A stretch of DNA of 64,000 nucleotides from assembly GCA_000611775.1 (NCBI GenBank), contig KK106981.1:4404927-4468926 (forward strand). Direction: 5' to 3'. Both the position numbers and the translations under genes were made by a program. Under the pieces are notes generated by a model. That model made no database searches and was not told the DNA's origin. It saw nothing but the letters and a program-made list of their open reading frames with translations. Positions 11,314 through 22,460 of the stretch are shown one piece after another (position 1 is the stretch's first letter; every line of letters starts with the position of its first letter). The DNA comes from Umbilicaria muhlenbergii (Eukaryota > Ascomycota > Lecanoromycetes > Umbilicariales > Umbilicariaceae).

Positions 11314-11772
11314 CGCATGACGCATAAGTATAATAATCTACATGCAGCGAATCGTTTTGTCTCGTGGTGTGAGAGTAGGCAATACCCAATACCATATCGC
11401 AGGAGCTGAGGCTCAAGCCTTCCGGCAGGATCAAAGCGGCACCTGGCGCGTAAGGCGTCCAAGGATGACTCCTCCGACACCCTTTGCTCCACCCTCTGCT
11501 CCACCCTCGAGTGACACAGATCTTACTTTTGGCAGAACATAAATACCTAACATCGCTGCGCATATTTCACGCTCCTCATTCAATCACTTTTACTTCATTG
11601 AACTTGGCTTCATCCCAACTTTCACCCGTGAATTCGAGGTCCATTTTTATTTTCTTCTCATCATTTGCCGTTGACATATCAAGGCATTCTCACTTCACAC
11701 TGACAACTGTAGAAACCATCCTGGTCGCCCAAGCTTTTCGGACATAACAAGCTTGTTAGTTGTTTCACCAAC
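11314..11772. other. Intergenic region with pyrimidine-rich leader
   Basis: No gene supported. The last 250 nt before the ATG at 11773 are C/T-rich, typical of a fungal core promoter and 5' UTR. Confidence 0.5.
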
Positions 11773-14379
11773 ATGGCGACCGCCACCGGCCACACTCAAA
11801 CATCTTCGATGGACTCGTCCTTTCCCGTCCTGCTACCTGAAGATCCAGCGCTCTTCCTTCCGGACTTTGACTTCGAGCGTCACATCCACGCTATACTATC
11901 TACTTCCGTGAAAGAAGATGCTGCTGTGCCTGGCAATGACGCTTCCTCTGCTAAGATGGATATTCAGAGCACCGCTGGGGATGATGACTTTACCTTCGTA
12001 CCGGATTCTGTGGAAGCTTCTGTAATCCCACATGGGAGGGCGACCACTAGTGAGCATAAAGCTACTGGGCATTCTGCCGTCAGGAACTCCGACAGCAAGT
12101 TCATGGAGGCCCTCCTTGCGACTAAGAACGATGTCTGCATCGACCACGAAGTCATCGGAAGTGGCATGTACGAGAATAAGATGCTCACCGAGAATGGTGG
12201 ACTAGCGTACCGCTCCACCAAGTCCGCGCTTCTTGATCTGTTCAGCGAGCTCGAGAAGACGGTTTCTGGGCCTAGGCTGAGGGAGCTACTAGATGCGGCG
12301 TGGAAGGAGAACCCTTTGGCAACCCTCAAGATCGTCTGGAATGCTCGCAGTATTCACTTAGGCAAAGGGGAGAAAGAATCTTTCTATCGCTGTCTGGGCT
12401 GGATTCATCGCGAGCATCCGGAAACTGTCGTGACAAATTTGAAGTGGATCTTCCGTAGCGTGATCGAGAAGAAGGTCAAGAAGGAGGATGAAGACGCTGC
12501 TGTCATGGTGGAGAAGAGTGATGGTCTACGAGCTGATGCCGTGGAAGAGAGCAAGTCACTGGACAAGGATTTCGAAGTCTTACATGGCGTTTCGCACGGT
12601 TACTGGAAGGACTTACTCAACATATTGACGCTGGCCGTAAACGATAAGTTTGACGTACTCGAGGACCCGACCGATACTCTCAACAAAGAGAACGACCAGG
12701 AGAACAAGAAGCCTAAGGTTGTTACTCAGCGCCGCACCTTTCGTGGTAGGTTGTCTCCCGCAATTTCACTTACCCACCGGCCGAAGAAGTCAAAGAAGGA
12801 AAAGTCCCGCCACGAGAAAATCAAGGAAGCGTTAGGACATGACACAAGGCATAAGCAGGAGGCTAAGGACAGAAAACACGAATTGGAATCTTCTCGCCAC
12901 GCCAACGCGCTTCGAAAGCTCAAGGTTCCCTTCTACCGTGCTGTCCATCTTACAGTGGCTAGACTCTTTGCCGAACAGTTGAGGAAGGATATGGATCTGC
13001 TGCAGTCGGGCAAGAAGAAAGATCTCGACAAAATCTCCCTCGCTGCCAAATGGGCGCCTAGTCTCGAGAGCTTCCACGACAAGCATACCTTCATCGCCTC
13101 GTCTATAGCAGAGATCCTCTATCCCAGGTCGGCCATTGGAGAACCGAATGATACAAGAGAGCTCTATCTCAAGCGTGCGCGGGAATGGTACCGCCGGTTC
13201 GCACTCTCGCCTCTTAGGAAGGCTCTCCAAGTCGTAGAGCGCGACATCACCGCCGGCACCTTTGCCAATATCGACTACGCTCGCATCCCCAGTATCGCCA
13301 TGGACCACAATAAAGACCTCTTTGCCCGCAAAGATCTCCCCCGCTTCGAAACCTACATCGAGAATGTCGCCCAGGGGAAAAGCCGTATCTCAGGTGCTGT
13401 CCTCATGCCCGCCACGCTCGTCTGCCAGGCGCCTCGCGCGCCGGTGAATTATGGTCCGGCGCGAAAAGGCAAGGCGACTGAGCTACTGGCGGAGAAGATG
13501 GCGGGGATTCGGGATAAGGTTCTGGATGGCCAGTGGAATAGTCTCGTCCAGCGCATCAAGGATAACGGCACCATCGAATCCTCCATCGCCGTCTGCGACG
13601 TTAGCGGCTCGATGGGCGGGCCGATTTTCCCGGACGGCACTTGTCCCATGGACACCGCCATCGGGCTGTCGCTGCTGATGGCGGAGATCACGGAACCCCC
13701 GTTTGGAGGGGCGGTTATTACCTTCAGCGCCCAGCCGGAAGTTATCCGCGTTGGCGGCAAGGGGGATTCGAGGTCGTTCACGGAGAAGGTTCGATGTGTG
13801 AGGGGGTGTCAGTGGGGGATGAACACCAACTTCGTCGCTGTCTTTGAGGACCTCATCCTTCCCATGGCGGTCAGGGCGGGGTTGAAGCCGGAAGAGATGG
13901 TCAAGAGGGTTTTTGTCTTCAGCGATATGCAGTTTGACGCTGCGGAGGAGCCTTCGAACTATGAGAGGGTTGAAGGGTGGGAGACAGCGTTTGAACGTCT
14001 CGAGCGGACGTTTGCGCGCGCGGGGTATCGGATGCCGCAGTTGGTTTTTTGGAACCTCGCGGGTGGGAGGGCGGGGTGGACGGGGGTGGGGGATCCGGTT
14101 GCGCCTAAGCCGGTGGTGAAGGGGGTAAGGGGGGCGGCGTTGGTGGCGGGATATTCGCAGGCGATGATGAAGGTGTTTTTGGAGGAGGGCCAGTTCGGCG
14201 GGGAGGAAGAGGAGGAGGAGGACGTGGTGGATGATGAGGTGGTGGAGGAGGGGAAGGGTGGGGATGGGGATGGTGTCGTGGAGGTGAGGAAGGAGGGGAA
14301 GGGGGGAGTGGATCCGATGGCGGTGGTGCGGAGGGTTGTTGGTCATCGGGCGTATGAGATGTTGAGGGTTGTTGACTGA
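11773..14379 (+). CDS. DUF2828 family protein with C-terminal von Willebrand A-like domain
   Basis: A single-exon frame of 868 residues. A hydrophilic N-terminus leads to the DUF2828 start (SKFMEALLATKND, ENGGLAYRSTKSALLDLFSE, LLDAAWKENPLATLKIVWNA). A strongly charged Lys-rich stretch around residues 295-375 separates the halves. The C-terminal half has a vWA metal site, DVSGSMGG, with its Asp near residue 609, then GLSLLMAEITEPPF, TNFVAVFEDLI and FSDMQFDAA. The arrangement resembles TROVE/Ro60 proteins (helical repeat then vWA), a family link known for DUF2828; the biochemical role is unknown. A Glu/Asp-rich tail (residues about 810-850) precedes a short conserved end. No leader or membrane helix is seen, so a soluble protein is likely. 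Confidence 0.88.
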   Translation: MATATGHTQTSSMDSSFPVLLPEDPALFLPDFDFERHIHAILSTSVKEDAAVPGNDASSAKMDIQSTAGDDDFTFVPDSVEASVIPHGRATTSEHKATGHSAVRNSDSKFMEALLATKNDVCIDHEVIGSGMYENKMLTENGGLAYRSTKSALLDLFSELEKTVSGPRLRELLDAAWKENPLATLKIVWNARSIHLGKGEKESFYRCLGWIHREHPETVVTNLKWIFRSVIEKKVKKEDEDAAVMVEKSDGLRADAVEESKSLDKDFEVLHGVSHGYWKDLLNILTLAVNDKFDVLEDPTDTLNKENDQENKKPKVVTQRRTFRGRLSPAISLTHRPKKSKKEKSRHEKIKEALGHDTRHKQEAKDRKHELESSRHANALRKLKVPFYRAVHLTVARLFAEQLRKDMDLLQSGKKKDLDKISLAAKWAPSLESFHDKHTFIASSIAEILYPRSAIGEPNDTRELYLKRAREWYRRFALSPLRKALQVVERDITAGTFANIDYARIPSIAMDHNKDLFARKDLPRFETYIENVAQGKSRISGAVLMPATLVCQAPRAPVNYGPARKGKATELLAEKMAGIRDKVLDGQWNSLVQRIKDNGTIESSIAVCDVSGSMGGPIFPDGTCPMDTAIGLSLLMAEITEPPFGGAVITFSAQPEVIRVGGKGDSRSFTEKVRCVRGCQWGMNTNFVAVFEDLILPMAVRAGLKPEEMVKRVFVFSDMQFDAAEEPSNYERVEGWETAFERLERTFARAGYRMPQLVFWNLAGGRAGWTGVGDPVAPKPVVKGVRGAALVAGYSQAMMKVFLEEGQFGGEEEEEEDVVDDEVVEEGKGGDGDGVVEVRKEGKGGVDPMAVVRRVVGHRAYEMLRVVD

Positions 14380-14747
14380 ATGAGGAGGAGGGGGTTTTCA
14401 TATCTGGTTTGAGCTGTAGGAACGGGGAGGACTATCCTCGGATGGTTTGTCTGACTCGGTCTGTTTCTCATGAATAGCGTTCTCACTGTTCTTGTTGCAT
14501 GTTGCTTGTATCCTTGACTTGGTTTGTGACTCTGTTACGGCCCACTTGGGGGGATGGGTAGCGGGCGCAGTGTTAGGCCAATTGACCGTCCTGGTAGAAT
14601 AGATCGAGGTGGCCCTCAGTAGGATCCCTATGATGGGATGATCTCCAGTCAGTAATTATCAAGTGGTGAACCGCATAACCTTCGAGTGCTCTTGATATCT
14701 GCGTACAGTGATTCTGTCAAAGATGTAGTTAATCAGGGCTTGTGAAT

Positions 14748-14995
14748 CATTTTGTTGTACTCATATTCCATCTGTATTCTCTTTATAATTTATTCTAGTT
14801 TTACTCTATTTTATTTCTATTCCTGTCATGTTCTACTCCCTTTTTCTCAAACTTCTATTCATCTTTTACTTTACTCAAGCGTGCTCTACTTACCTTTCGA
14901 ATCTACTTTGTTCTCCTCTACTCTATTCCCTTCTACCGTATTCTGCAGCACAGTAATCTACACTGTTCTACTCTGCTTCATTCCATTCCATGTTG
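14748..14995. repeat. Pyrimidine-rich imperfect TTCTACTCTA repeats
   Basis: About 250 nt of the + strand are almost only T and C with recurring TTCTA/ACTCTA words. It lies in the 1.5-kb gap (14380-15893) between the DUF2828 and GH31 genes. No credible gene is seen in the gap; an ORF of 134 codons here is a product of the biased composition. Confidence 0.65.
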
Positions 14996-15674
14996 TTATG
15001 ATGTGCGGTGTATCAGTTAGTGCACTATGTGAGGAGACGAGGCAGCAAGGCCGCAATGAATCAACTGGTTCAAGCTTGCACACAGCCGTTGACTTGAAGC
15101 TCCACTCTTCCGTTTCCTTGTGTGACAGACCGCTTGTGTTAGTGGTGTACAAGTAGCTGATCACTCCTCTCTCATGCATCGCTTGCGCCTCGATCGCCCG
15201 AAACGGCCTAGCGAAGCGGCAGAGTAACGTCATGGCAGTTCCCGAGAGATCCCCCGGCGATGGGACATGGGGATCACCCGCTTGGCAACTGGCAGCTACC
15301 CCGCGTGTGCCCTTGCCCCACAGCACGACCCATTGACTTTTTCACTCTCCCGCTTTTCCACCGTTCCTTGCTTCTCCACTAGGTTTCACACTAGTGCTTA
15401 GGCGAAAGAGAGGCTAACGGCGGTTAGGGTTACGGTACTGTCCCGAATCGAGGCACTCCGCCCAAACAGGCAGCCACACGCACACGGCCCAGTCGTGCCA
15501 GTGAATTAAATCGCCTAGCCCCCGCATTTGCAGGGATTGTCTGGATTGTCGGGATTGTCTGCATCGTCTGAATGACGGCCCGGTGACGACGGACCCGCCT
15601 CCTAACTTCCCAACGTTGCTGCTGGCAACAGACAGGGCTCGGCTCCATGGCTCATGCACAGCTGCCCGCCAATT

Positions 15675-15685
15675 GCGGGGTGGAG
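15675..15685 (+). promoter_or_regulatory. Two adjoining CreA-like (SYGGRG) boxes
   Basis: GCGGGG (15675-15680) and GTGGAG (15680-15685) both fit the carbon-catabolite repressor consensus SYGGRG. They lie about 40 nt upstream of the TATA-like box of the alpha-glucosidase gene, where CreA control would be expected. A short tandem GGATTGTC repeat at 15535-15563 lies further up. Function is inferred from position only. Confidence 0.4.
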
Positions 15686-15723
15686 GGACCTGCGCTGGCG
15701 AGGGTGTGAATGGCTGGTAGAGG

Positions 15724-15730
15724 TATAAAT
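15724..15730 (+). promoter_or_regulatory. TATA-like box of the GH31 gene
   Basis: TATAAAT, 164 nt before the preferred ATG (15894). The first in-frame ATG (15729) overlaps this box, so it is unlikely to be in the mRNA. This favours the start that gives a proper signal peptide. Confidence 0.5.
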
Positions 15731-15893
15731 GCATGTCGCCGCCATGGCGCTGGAGAATCTCTTCCTCTGCTCGTCCTCGGCCTTCATTACACTGCAGGCC
15801 TTCCAATTGTACTCCCTGCTGGGCTGGCTGTACCTCTGCTTCGTCCTGACATATCTACTCGGCTGGCTGAAGCTCCGGCCCATAGCCAACGCC

Positions 15894-18800
15894 ATGGTGT
15901 TTGTGTCCCCGCTGTCGTGGTTCAACATCTTTCTCTACTTGACCATCCTCCTGGGCAAGGTGACCTACGCGCAGACCAGCACGGCATCCGCACCGGTGTC
16001 TGGCAGCGACACGACCACATCTTACCGACCCATCTTCACGGTCCCCTCGTCCGCCGATAATGGCGCTAATGTGCTGCCCAACATCTACGACCCCAAGGCG
16101 GTCGATCCACAATCCGTTTGCCCCGGCTACTCGGCGAGTAACGTTGTCCGGACGCCGTATGGGCTGAATGCGACCCTGATGCTGGCGGGTGCCGCTTGCA
16201 ATGTCTACGGCACCGATATCGAGACTCTCAGCCTCACTGTCGAGTATCAATCGGCGGATCGCCTGGCGGTCAAGATCGTGCCAGCCATCATTGACGCTTC
16301 AAATGCGTCCCAGTACATCTTGCCGGGTCATCTCATCCACGAGCCGACCGTGGACGCCGATGCCGATACCACGAGCTTGATGAACGATCTCAGCTTCCAG
16401 TGGAGCAATGAGCCGACTTTCTCTTTCGGTGTATACAGGGTCTCGACGGGCGACATGTTGTTCTCCACAACGGGAACGAAGCTGGTGTTCGAGAACCAAT
16501 TCATTGAGTTCGCCAGTCCACTGCCGGAGAACTACAACCTGTATGGCTTGGGTGAGACGATCCATGGTCTTCGGCTAGGAAACAACTTTACAAAGACGAT
16601 CTATGCAGCAGACGCCGGAGATCCCATTGACTAGTAAGCTACATTGGGCAGTTTATGTAATGCTGCACTCTAACCAGTATCTAGCAACATCTACGGCTCT
16701 CACCCGTTCTACCTTGACACACGCTATTACGAGGTCGATTCGATGACTGGTAACCTCACCTTAGTGACGACCAACGAGACGAATGCAACTGCCGATTACA
16801 TCTCTTACTCTCACGGTGTCTACCTCCGTAATGCTCATGGTCAAGAGATACTCTTGCGACCTTCAAATATCACCTGGAGGACCCTCGGTGGCAGCATTGA
16901 CCTTTACTTCTTCCCAGGGCCGTCGCAGCCGGAAGTCACAATGGCGTATCAGAAGGGTGCGATTGGACTCCCTGCAATGCAGCAGTACTGGACGCTTGGG
17001 CATCATCAGTGCCGATGGGGCTATCAGAATTGGTCTGTGGTGGAGGAAGTAGTCAATACTTATGAGCAGTTTCAGATTCCTCTGGAAACGATATGGTAAT
17101 GTCTCCGACGTTAAGAATGTCATGGTGGATTGCTAACGGAGCTCTAGGACTGACATTGACTACATGAAAGAATACCGTGACTTTGACAATGATCCCATTC
17201 GTTTCAACTACAGCGCTGGGCAGCAATTCTTGTCCAGACTACATGCGAGTGGGCGTCACTATGTTCCTATTATCGACGCTGCGATATACGTGCCAAATTC
17301 GGATAATGCCAGCGATGCGTGAGTCATGTTTCCTGTAACCCATAGTACTATAGCTTACAGAGCTTACAGCTACGCTCCATTCACCACGGGCAACTCTTCA
17401 GGAGTCTTCTTGAACAATCCTGACGGAAGCCTGTATGTCGGTGATGTCTGGCCCGGCTACACTGCATTTGCAGATTGGCTGAGCAGCACTGCCGGGGAAT
17501 GGTGGGTCAATACATGCACAGCCTACCACGGCAATATTCCGTTCGACGGAATATGGATCGATATGTCGGAGGCGTCCTCATTCTGCGTTGGTAGCTGTGG
17601 TTCCGGGTATGTTTGATGGCCCTGCCTTGCATCTGCTTGAGATGGCTCATCAAAGAGGAATCAAAGAGGAATCGAAGCTAACGCGCAACAGGAATCTATC
17701 AATGAACCCAGTACATCCACCATTTTCCCTACCAGGCGAGCCTGGCGCCGTAATCTATGACTTCCCCGAAGGTTTTAATCTCACCAACGCCACCGAAGCC
17801 GCTGCGGCCTCCTCCTCCTCATCCATGCAAGCAGCAGCAGCCGCCTCCAAAGCCGGGCCTACTCCCACCACAACCCCCACCTATCTCCGGACCACTCCAA
17901 CCCCCGGCGTTCGTGACGTCAACCATCCTCCCTACGTTATCAACAATGTCCAAGGCGACTTGGCCGTCCATGCGGTCTCCCCCAACGCTACCCACGCCGA
18001 TGGCACCGAAGAATACGACATTCACAATCTTTACGGCCATCAGATCCTGAATGCAACATACAACGCCCTGCTAAACATCTTCCCGGGTAATCGCCCCTTC
18101 ATCATCGGCCGCTCCACCTTCGCCGGTTCAGGCGTGTACGCCGGGCACTGGGGCGGAGACAATTTCTCGAAGTTCCTGTACATGTATTTCTCGATCCCGC
18201 AAGCCCTGTCGTTCTCCCTCTTCGGTATCCCCATGTTCGGGGTTGATACGTGCGGGTTTCAGGGCAATTCAGACGAGGAGCTTTGCAATCGCTGGATGCA
18301 GCTCTCGGCCTTTTTCCCCTTTTATCGGAACCACAACACCCTCTCTGCGCTCAGCCAGGAAGCTTACGTCTGGGCAAGTGTGGCCGAGGCAACGAAGAAG
18401 GCTATGAGTATCAGATTCAATCTGCTTCCGTACATGTATACTCTTTTCTACCTTTCGCATTCGACGGGGAGCACCGTCATGCGCGCTCTGTCGTGGGAGT
18501 TCCCCAATGAGCCCAGCCTCGCGGATGCGGATCGCCAGTTCCTGCTCGGGCCGGCCATTATGGTCACGCCTGTCTTGGTTCAGGGCGCCACCACCGTCGA
18601 GGGTGTCTTCCCCGGTGTCGGGAAGGGCGAGGTCTGGTACGATTGGTACACGCAGCAGGCGGTGAGTGCAGCCCCTGGAGAGAATGTGACGATCCCGGCC
18701 CCGTTGGGAACGATTCCTGTGTACGTCAGAGGCGGGTATGTGCTTCCGATGCAGCAGCCGGCCATGACTACGACTGAGGCGAGAAAGACGCCGTGGAGCG

Positions 18801-19225
18801 TGCTGGTTGCTTTGAGCATGAAGGGGACCGCTAGCGGGGAGTTGTATCTCGATGATGGGGCGAGCGTGGTTCCCAATGCGACACTCTATGTTGAGGTACG
18901 TGTCCGTTGTCTTTGCCAGTGTGCCAACTCTTGGTCACTCGGATGATAAGTATCTCTGCTGACTCCCCTCCCTCCCTTACAGCTCACCGCTTCAAACAAC
19001 GCTCTTCATGCCTTCGGCCGAGGAAACTTCAGCGACACTAACCCCCTCGCTAACGTCACTATCTTGGGGGTCCAACAAAGCGTCAGTAACGTCACGCTGA
19101 ATGGCGCCAGTGTCGGTAGCGGAGTTAGTTATAATAGCACGAGTAAGGTGCTGACGATTACGGGGCTGAATAACGCGACGGCGAAGGGGGCGTGGACGGC
19201 GGATTGGGTCCTGGCTTGGAAGTAG
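15894..19225 (+). CDS. Secreted GH31 alpha-glucosidase, six exons
   Basis: Exons are 15894-16633, 16685-17095, 17148-17318, 17370-17606, 17692-18895 and 18983-19225 (1001 residues). The ATG at 15894 (context GCCATGG) gives a signal peptide, MVFVSPLSWFNIFLYLTILL then a likely cut after VTYA. GH31 motifs: YGLGETIHG, the segment around WTDIDYMKEY, the nucleophile Asp in WIDMSEASSFC, and the acid/base region GRSTFAGSGVYAGHWGGDN. A Ser/Ala/Thr/Pro-rich insert lies after YDFPEGF, as in fungal agdA-like enzymes. Many NxS/T sites fit secretion. It releases glucose from non-reducing ends of maltose and starch oligomers. The frame stays open upstream to 15729 with a hydrophobic stretch; I treat that as untranslated. 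The first-intron splice pair is 16634/16684. Confidence 0.92.
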
Positions 19226-20218
19226 GAACGGATGGCAAGGATCTCAAGGGCCATGGTTGTGAAATATCTTACACTGACAGATACCGCGGAACGAGTTTCG
19301 GTCGACCTCGTTGTCCATGCACATAGATCCCAAATTCATTCCACATGGATCACGGCCCCTACCAGTCGCTGAAAACCCTTCGCCACGTGATTGTTGATTT
19401 TCCGTCGAGGTGGCTTGCGCGTACCCGTGGCATCGTCTGCCTTGTTCAAAATGTATAGGTCATTCGAACAGATCGTGGCGTGATGTGAGCACTGTCTGTC
19501 TGGAATGTGTATTCTTAGATACAGGCAAGAAGTCGTCATGCACAGAATGGTAGTACTTTGTAGATAGTGAGTGACTGACTATACAGTGAGAGACAGGAGA
19601 AGGGAAGAAACCCGCAATTCGGCTTCGAGCCTGCATCATCGCCTCACTAGTGGATGGTGTGAGCTAATGAACGACTCTTGACCTAGGAGACCCTGGCTCT
19701 GATTCATCTTACAGCCATCGTTCAGCCGTTGGGCAAATAAGGTAGGTTAATGGGGCACCTTGTGCTATCCCAACCGGCAAAAGCCTTTGCAGACGCATAC
19801 GGATGTTTCAAAATGTAGGATCTTGGTACAATTCATCTCCAGCATGTCAAACTGGATATGAAATGAAATTTTCCAGAGTTGCATTTCCTCCTCACTTCTT
19901 TGGCAACATCGCAACTGGACACCTCCTCACTGTTTTGCATGTACCTGTACAGCATCATCAAAAAAACTTCATAGGTTCAGAGATCTGCAGAAAAGGGCTG
20001 TTCTTGGACTTCACACTCTAGGCTTTCGTTACTCTCGTACGTTACACCTGCTTGGACCACCGGGATGGAAGATTTTCCGCGACATCAAGTCCAAGCCTGT
20101 CCAGATCATCTGATTGTCTCTGCAGTGTGTAAAAACCAAGAACAATCTCATCGCGTCCACCAGCCTTTCAACTTGAAGACACAAACCTCAATGCCTGCCT
20201 CATCATCAAGTCACCCCC
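19226..20218. other. Intergenic region GH31 - first P450
   Basis: About 1 kb between the convergent 3' ends of the GH31 (+) and P450 (-) genes. Short frames exist on both strands without motif or splice support. No repeat was recognised. Confidence 0.5.
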
Positions 20219-22460
20219 TCAACCTTCTTTCTCCCTCACAAGCAATTTCGCCCGCGGATGCGGCACCACCGCAAAATCCCACGAGAACGCCGGCGGCACC
20301 TCCTCGTGCGCGAGCTTGAACTCGTAGTGTTCGAGGAAATGCGAGATGATCATCTTCGCGAGCACGGAGACGTAAAATCTGCCCACACTGCTCCACAAAG
20401 CAAAGGTTGTCAGTTATAATACAGAGCACGGATTTTGTCAGCAAAGGGACCCGATATGGGCTTGCCAGAGAAGGATGGATGATGGTGGTCGGAGAGTCAC
20501 AGTCCAGAAGCATAAAGGGTGTGTGCAACGAACCATGGTTTTTTCATGCCCCCCCAGAACGGAAAGTCCGGGCTCGCCGTGGCGAACAGACTGGCGCCGT
20601 CGCCGGGCCCGTCTTTCGGCACGAAGCGGAATCCTTGGAAGGATGACGCGGCGGGGTAGTTGGCCTCGTCCTGCATGATGGCCTGCGATGGGACGCAGAT
20701 CCAGTTGTTGGGGGGCATCCGGGTGCCGTCGGAGAAAGTGAAGGTCGAGAGCACTTTGCGCGGCATGGTGACTAGAAGCGGCTTTAATTGGGTTGCTGGG
20801 GGGGTTCGGAGACAACGAAGAAAGGTTACTCACGGATTGTCGTCGGCTGGAGACGGGCGGTCTCTTTGAGAAAACTGTCCATGAGAGGCATGGGATCGGG
20901 TGTATCTGGGTTTTCGACTTTGCGCTTCCTTGCACTGGCAATCTCTTGCTTGAGAGGTTCAATGTATTCCGGGTGCTTGCATAGATTGTAAAGCGCAAAA
21001 GCGATCAGCTGTCTGTGTATCAGGGACCTGTCGAAACTCAAGTGCGAGGAGCTTCGCCTACCATTGGCATTTGATAGGCTGACGCAAACAATAGCCACAT
21101 TACATGTTGGACTAGTCTGCTAATTGCTTGTTGCGACTTCTTCCGAGATGCATCGACCATCCATTGGACAAAGTCTCGCTGTTGACCGTTAGAAAAAATC
21201 TACACGAAGTCGGTACCTGGAGAGATACTCGTGGCTCCTTGGGCTTCTCAGACTCTGCAACCCGCTCTTGTATCAAAGCAGTCAGTCGCCGGTCCACTAC
21301 GTTTTTGGCGCCGCTCCAGTTCATTGCCAGATATCCAAGAGGACTGCTTGAATCAGAAAATGTGCCTTGCGGGCTAGAGGGAGCTTACGTGTGCAGGAAG
21401 GTGGGAGTTAAGCGCAAGATTTCGGAGCCAACGACAGTGTCTTGAGCATATTGCATGGCAGCTTCCACGTACTCGGGATCCCTTGCTGAGAGCTATCAGT
21501 CTTAGACAGTATATTGATAATGATAAAATCTCACAGAGCTCCTCGCCGGCAAGGATCAAGTTATTCAACATGCCGACAATTCGATGCGCCACTGCGTGTG
21601 GTGATATTTTAATCCATCCTGGTGTCCAAGACGAGAGTTAAGGGGTAGGTTTTAGTAGCTACGACGGGACCGGTACCTTGAGCGTTTTTGGTCCCCTTGA
21701 TTTCGTGTCGGAACGCCTCTTCCATCCTTTTCTGCAAACAAGGTATCATGGCCGGTAGATTGGCTTTGAGCTGAGTTTGTAGTGCATGCAATGGTATGCT
21801 GCCCCTGGGGTCTTTTGGGTCGTGTTCGAAGCCATTGAAGACTTGTTTGGGCGAGAGCAACTATCCGTTGAGTTTTAGCATAATATACTCTTACAACGTG
21901 ATTTCAAGGATCCACGGTATCTACCTCGACAATGGCGGCATTGAAGGAAAGCTGATGAGGTGGTGCGTTATAGACTTCATCGATCTGGCCTTTCGCAGTA
22001 ACGAAAATCTGATACCTGCTAAAAGCTGGTACTGCGAACGGTTTCCCTCGGGCCTGAAGTGACCTGGTTAGAATGCGTCCTCTGCGCTAAGTATTCTCAA
22101 ACATGCCTTTGCATATGCCTCGCGGACCAGTTGGGGAGATATTAAATAATACGAGAAGCCTGTGAACCATTGTCCGAGTACTGTTGAATTTCCAGCAGTG
22201 ACGATTCCTTTCTACTCTAAGCTCAGTAAATGTGATGTTCGAGTAGAAATGGAAGTGCTCTATACCGGACGGTGAAAATGATATATGTCAAGAGCTTTGT
22301 ATATTCTCCATAGAAGAATGAGGGGGAGAGCCCAGAGTGTTGTAAATATCGATAAGGACTGACTAACTAGCAAAGAACAATGTGGGAACCAGCTAACTAT
22401 AAGGCCCCGCCGTGACTGCCTGGACCCTGAAAACCCTAAACCCTGCCTGTCATCCAACAC
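20219..22460 (-). CDS. Cytochrome P450 monooxygenase, 11 exons
   Basis: Minus-strand exons are 22460-22266, 22211-22107, 22053-21925, 21860-21677, 21618-21535, 21485-21389, 21343-21217, 21178-21062, 21008-20834, 20771-20534 and 20387-20219; all phases agree, giving 539 residues. Exon 1 has a membrane anchor (SIFTTLWALPLILLWRIY). GQWFTGFSYYLISP and ARGKPFAVPAFSRY follow. The helix-K ExxR motif is KETAR. The haem loop reads FWGGMKKP-CVGRFYV, joined across the last intron, with Met where Gly is usual, Pro just before the Cys and Val after it. Intron 2 has a GC donor (AAG|GCATGT) with a CAG acceptor. The first ATG is uncertain, since 28 residues precede the anchor. Substrate unknown; the N-terminal pattern is like fungal P450s of secondary metabolism. 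Confidence 0.83.

Noticed and set aside
13483-14346. Pro/His-rich minus-strand ORF over the DUF2828 gene
   Set aside because: A shadow of the Gly/Glu/Val-rich coding strand.
14752-15156. 134-codon ORF in the pyrimidine tract
   Set aside because: Encoded by the biased T/C repeats; no domain and no conserved start or splice context.
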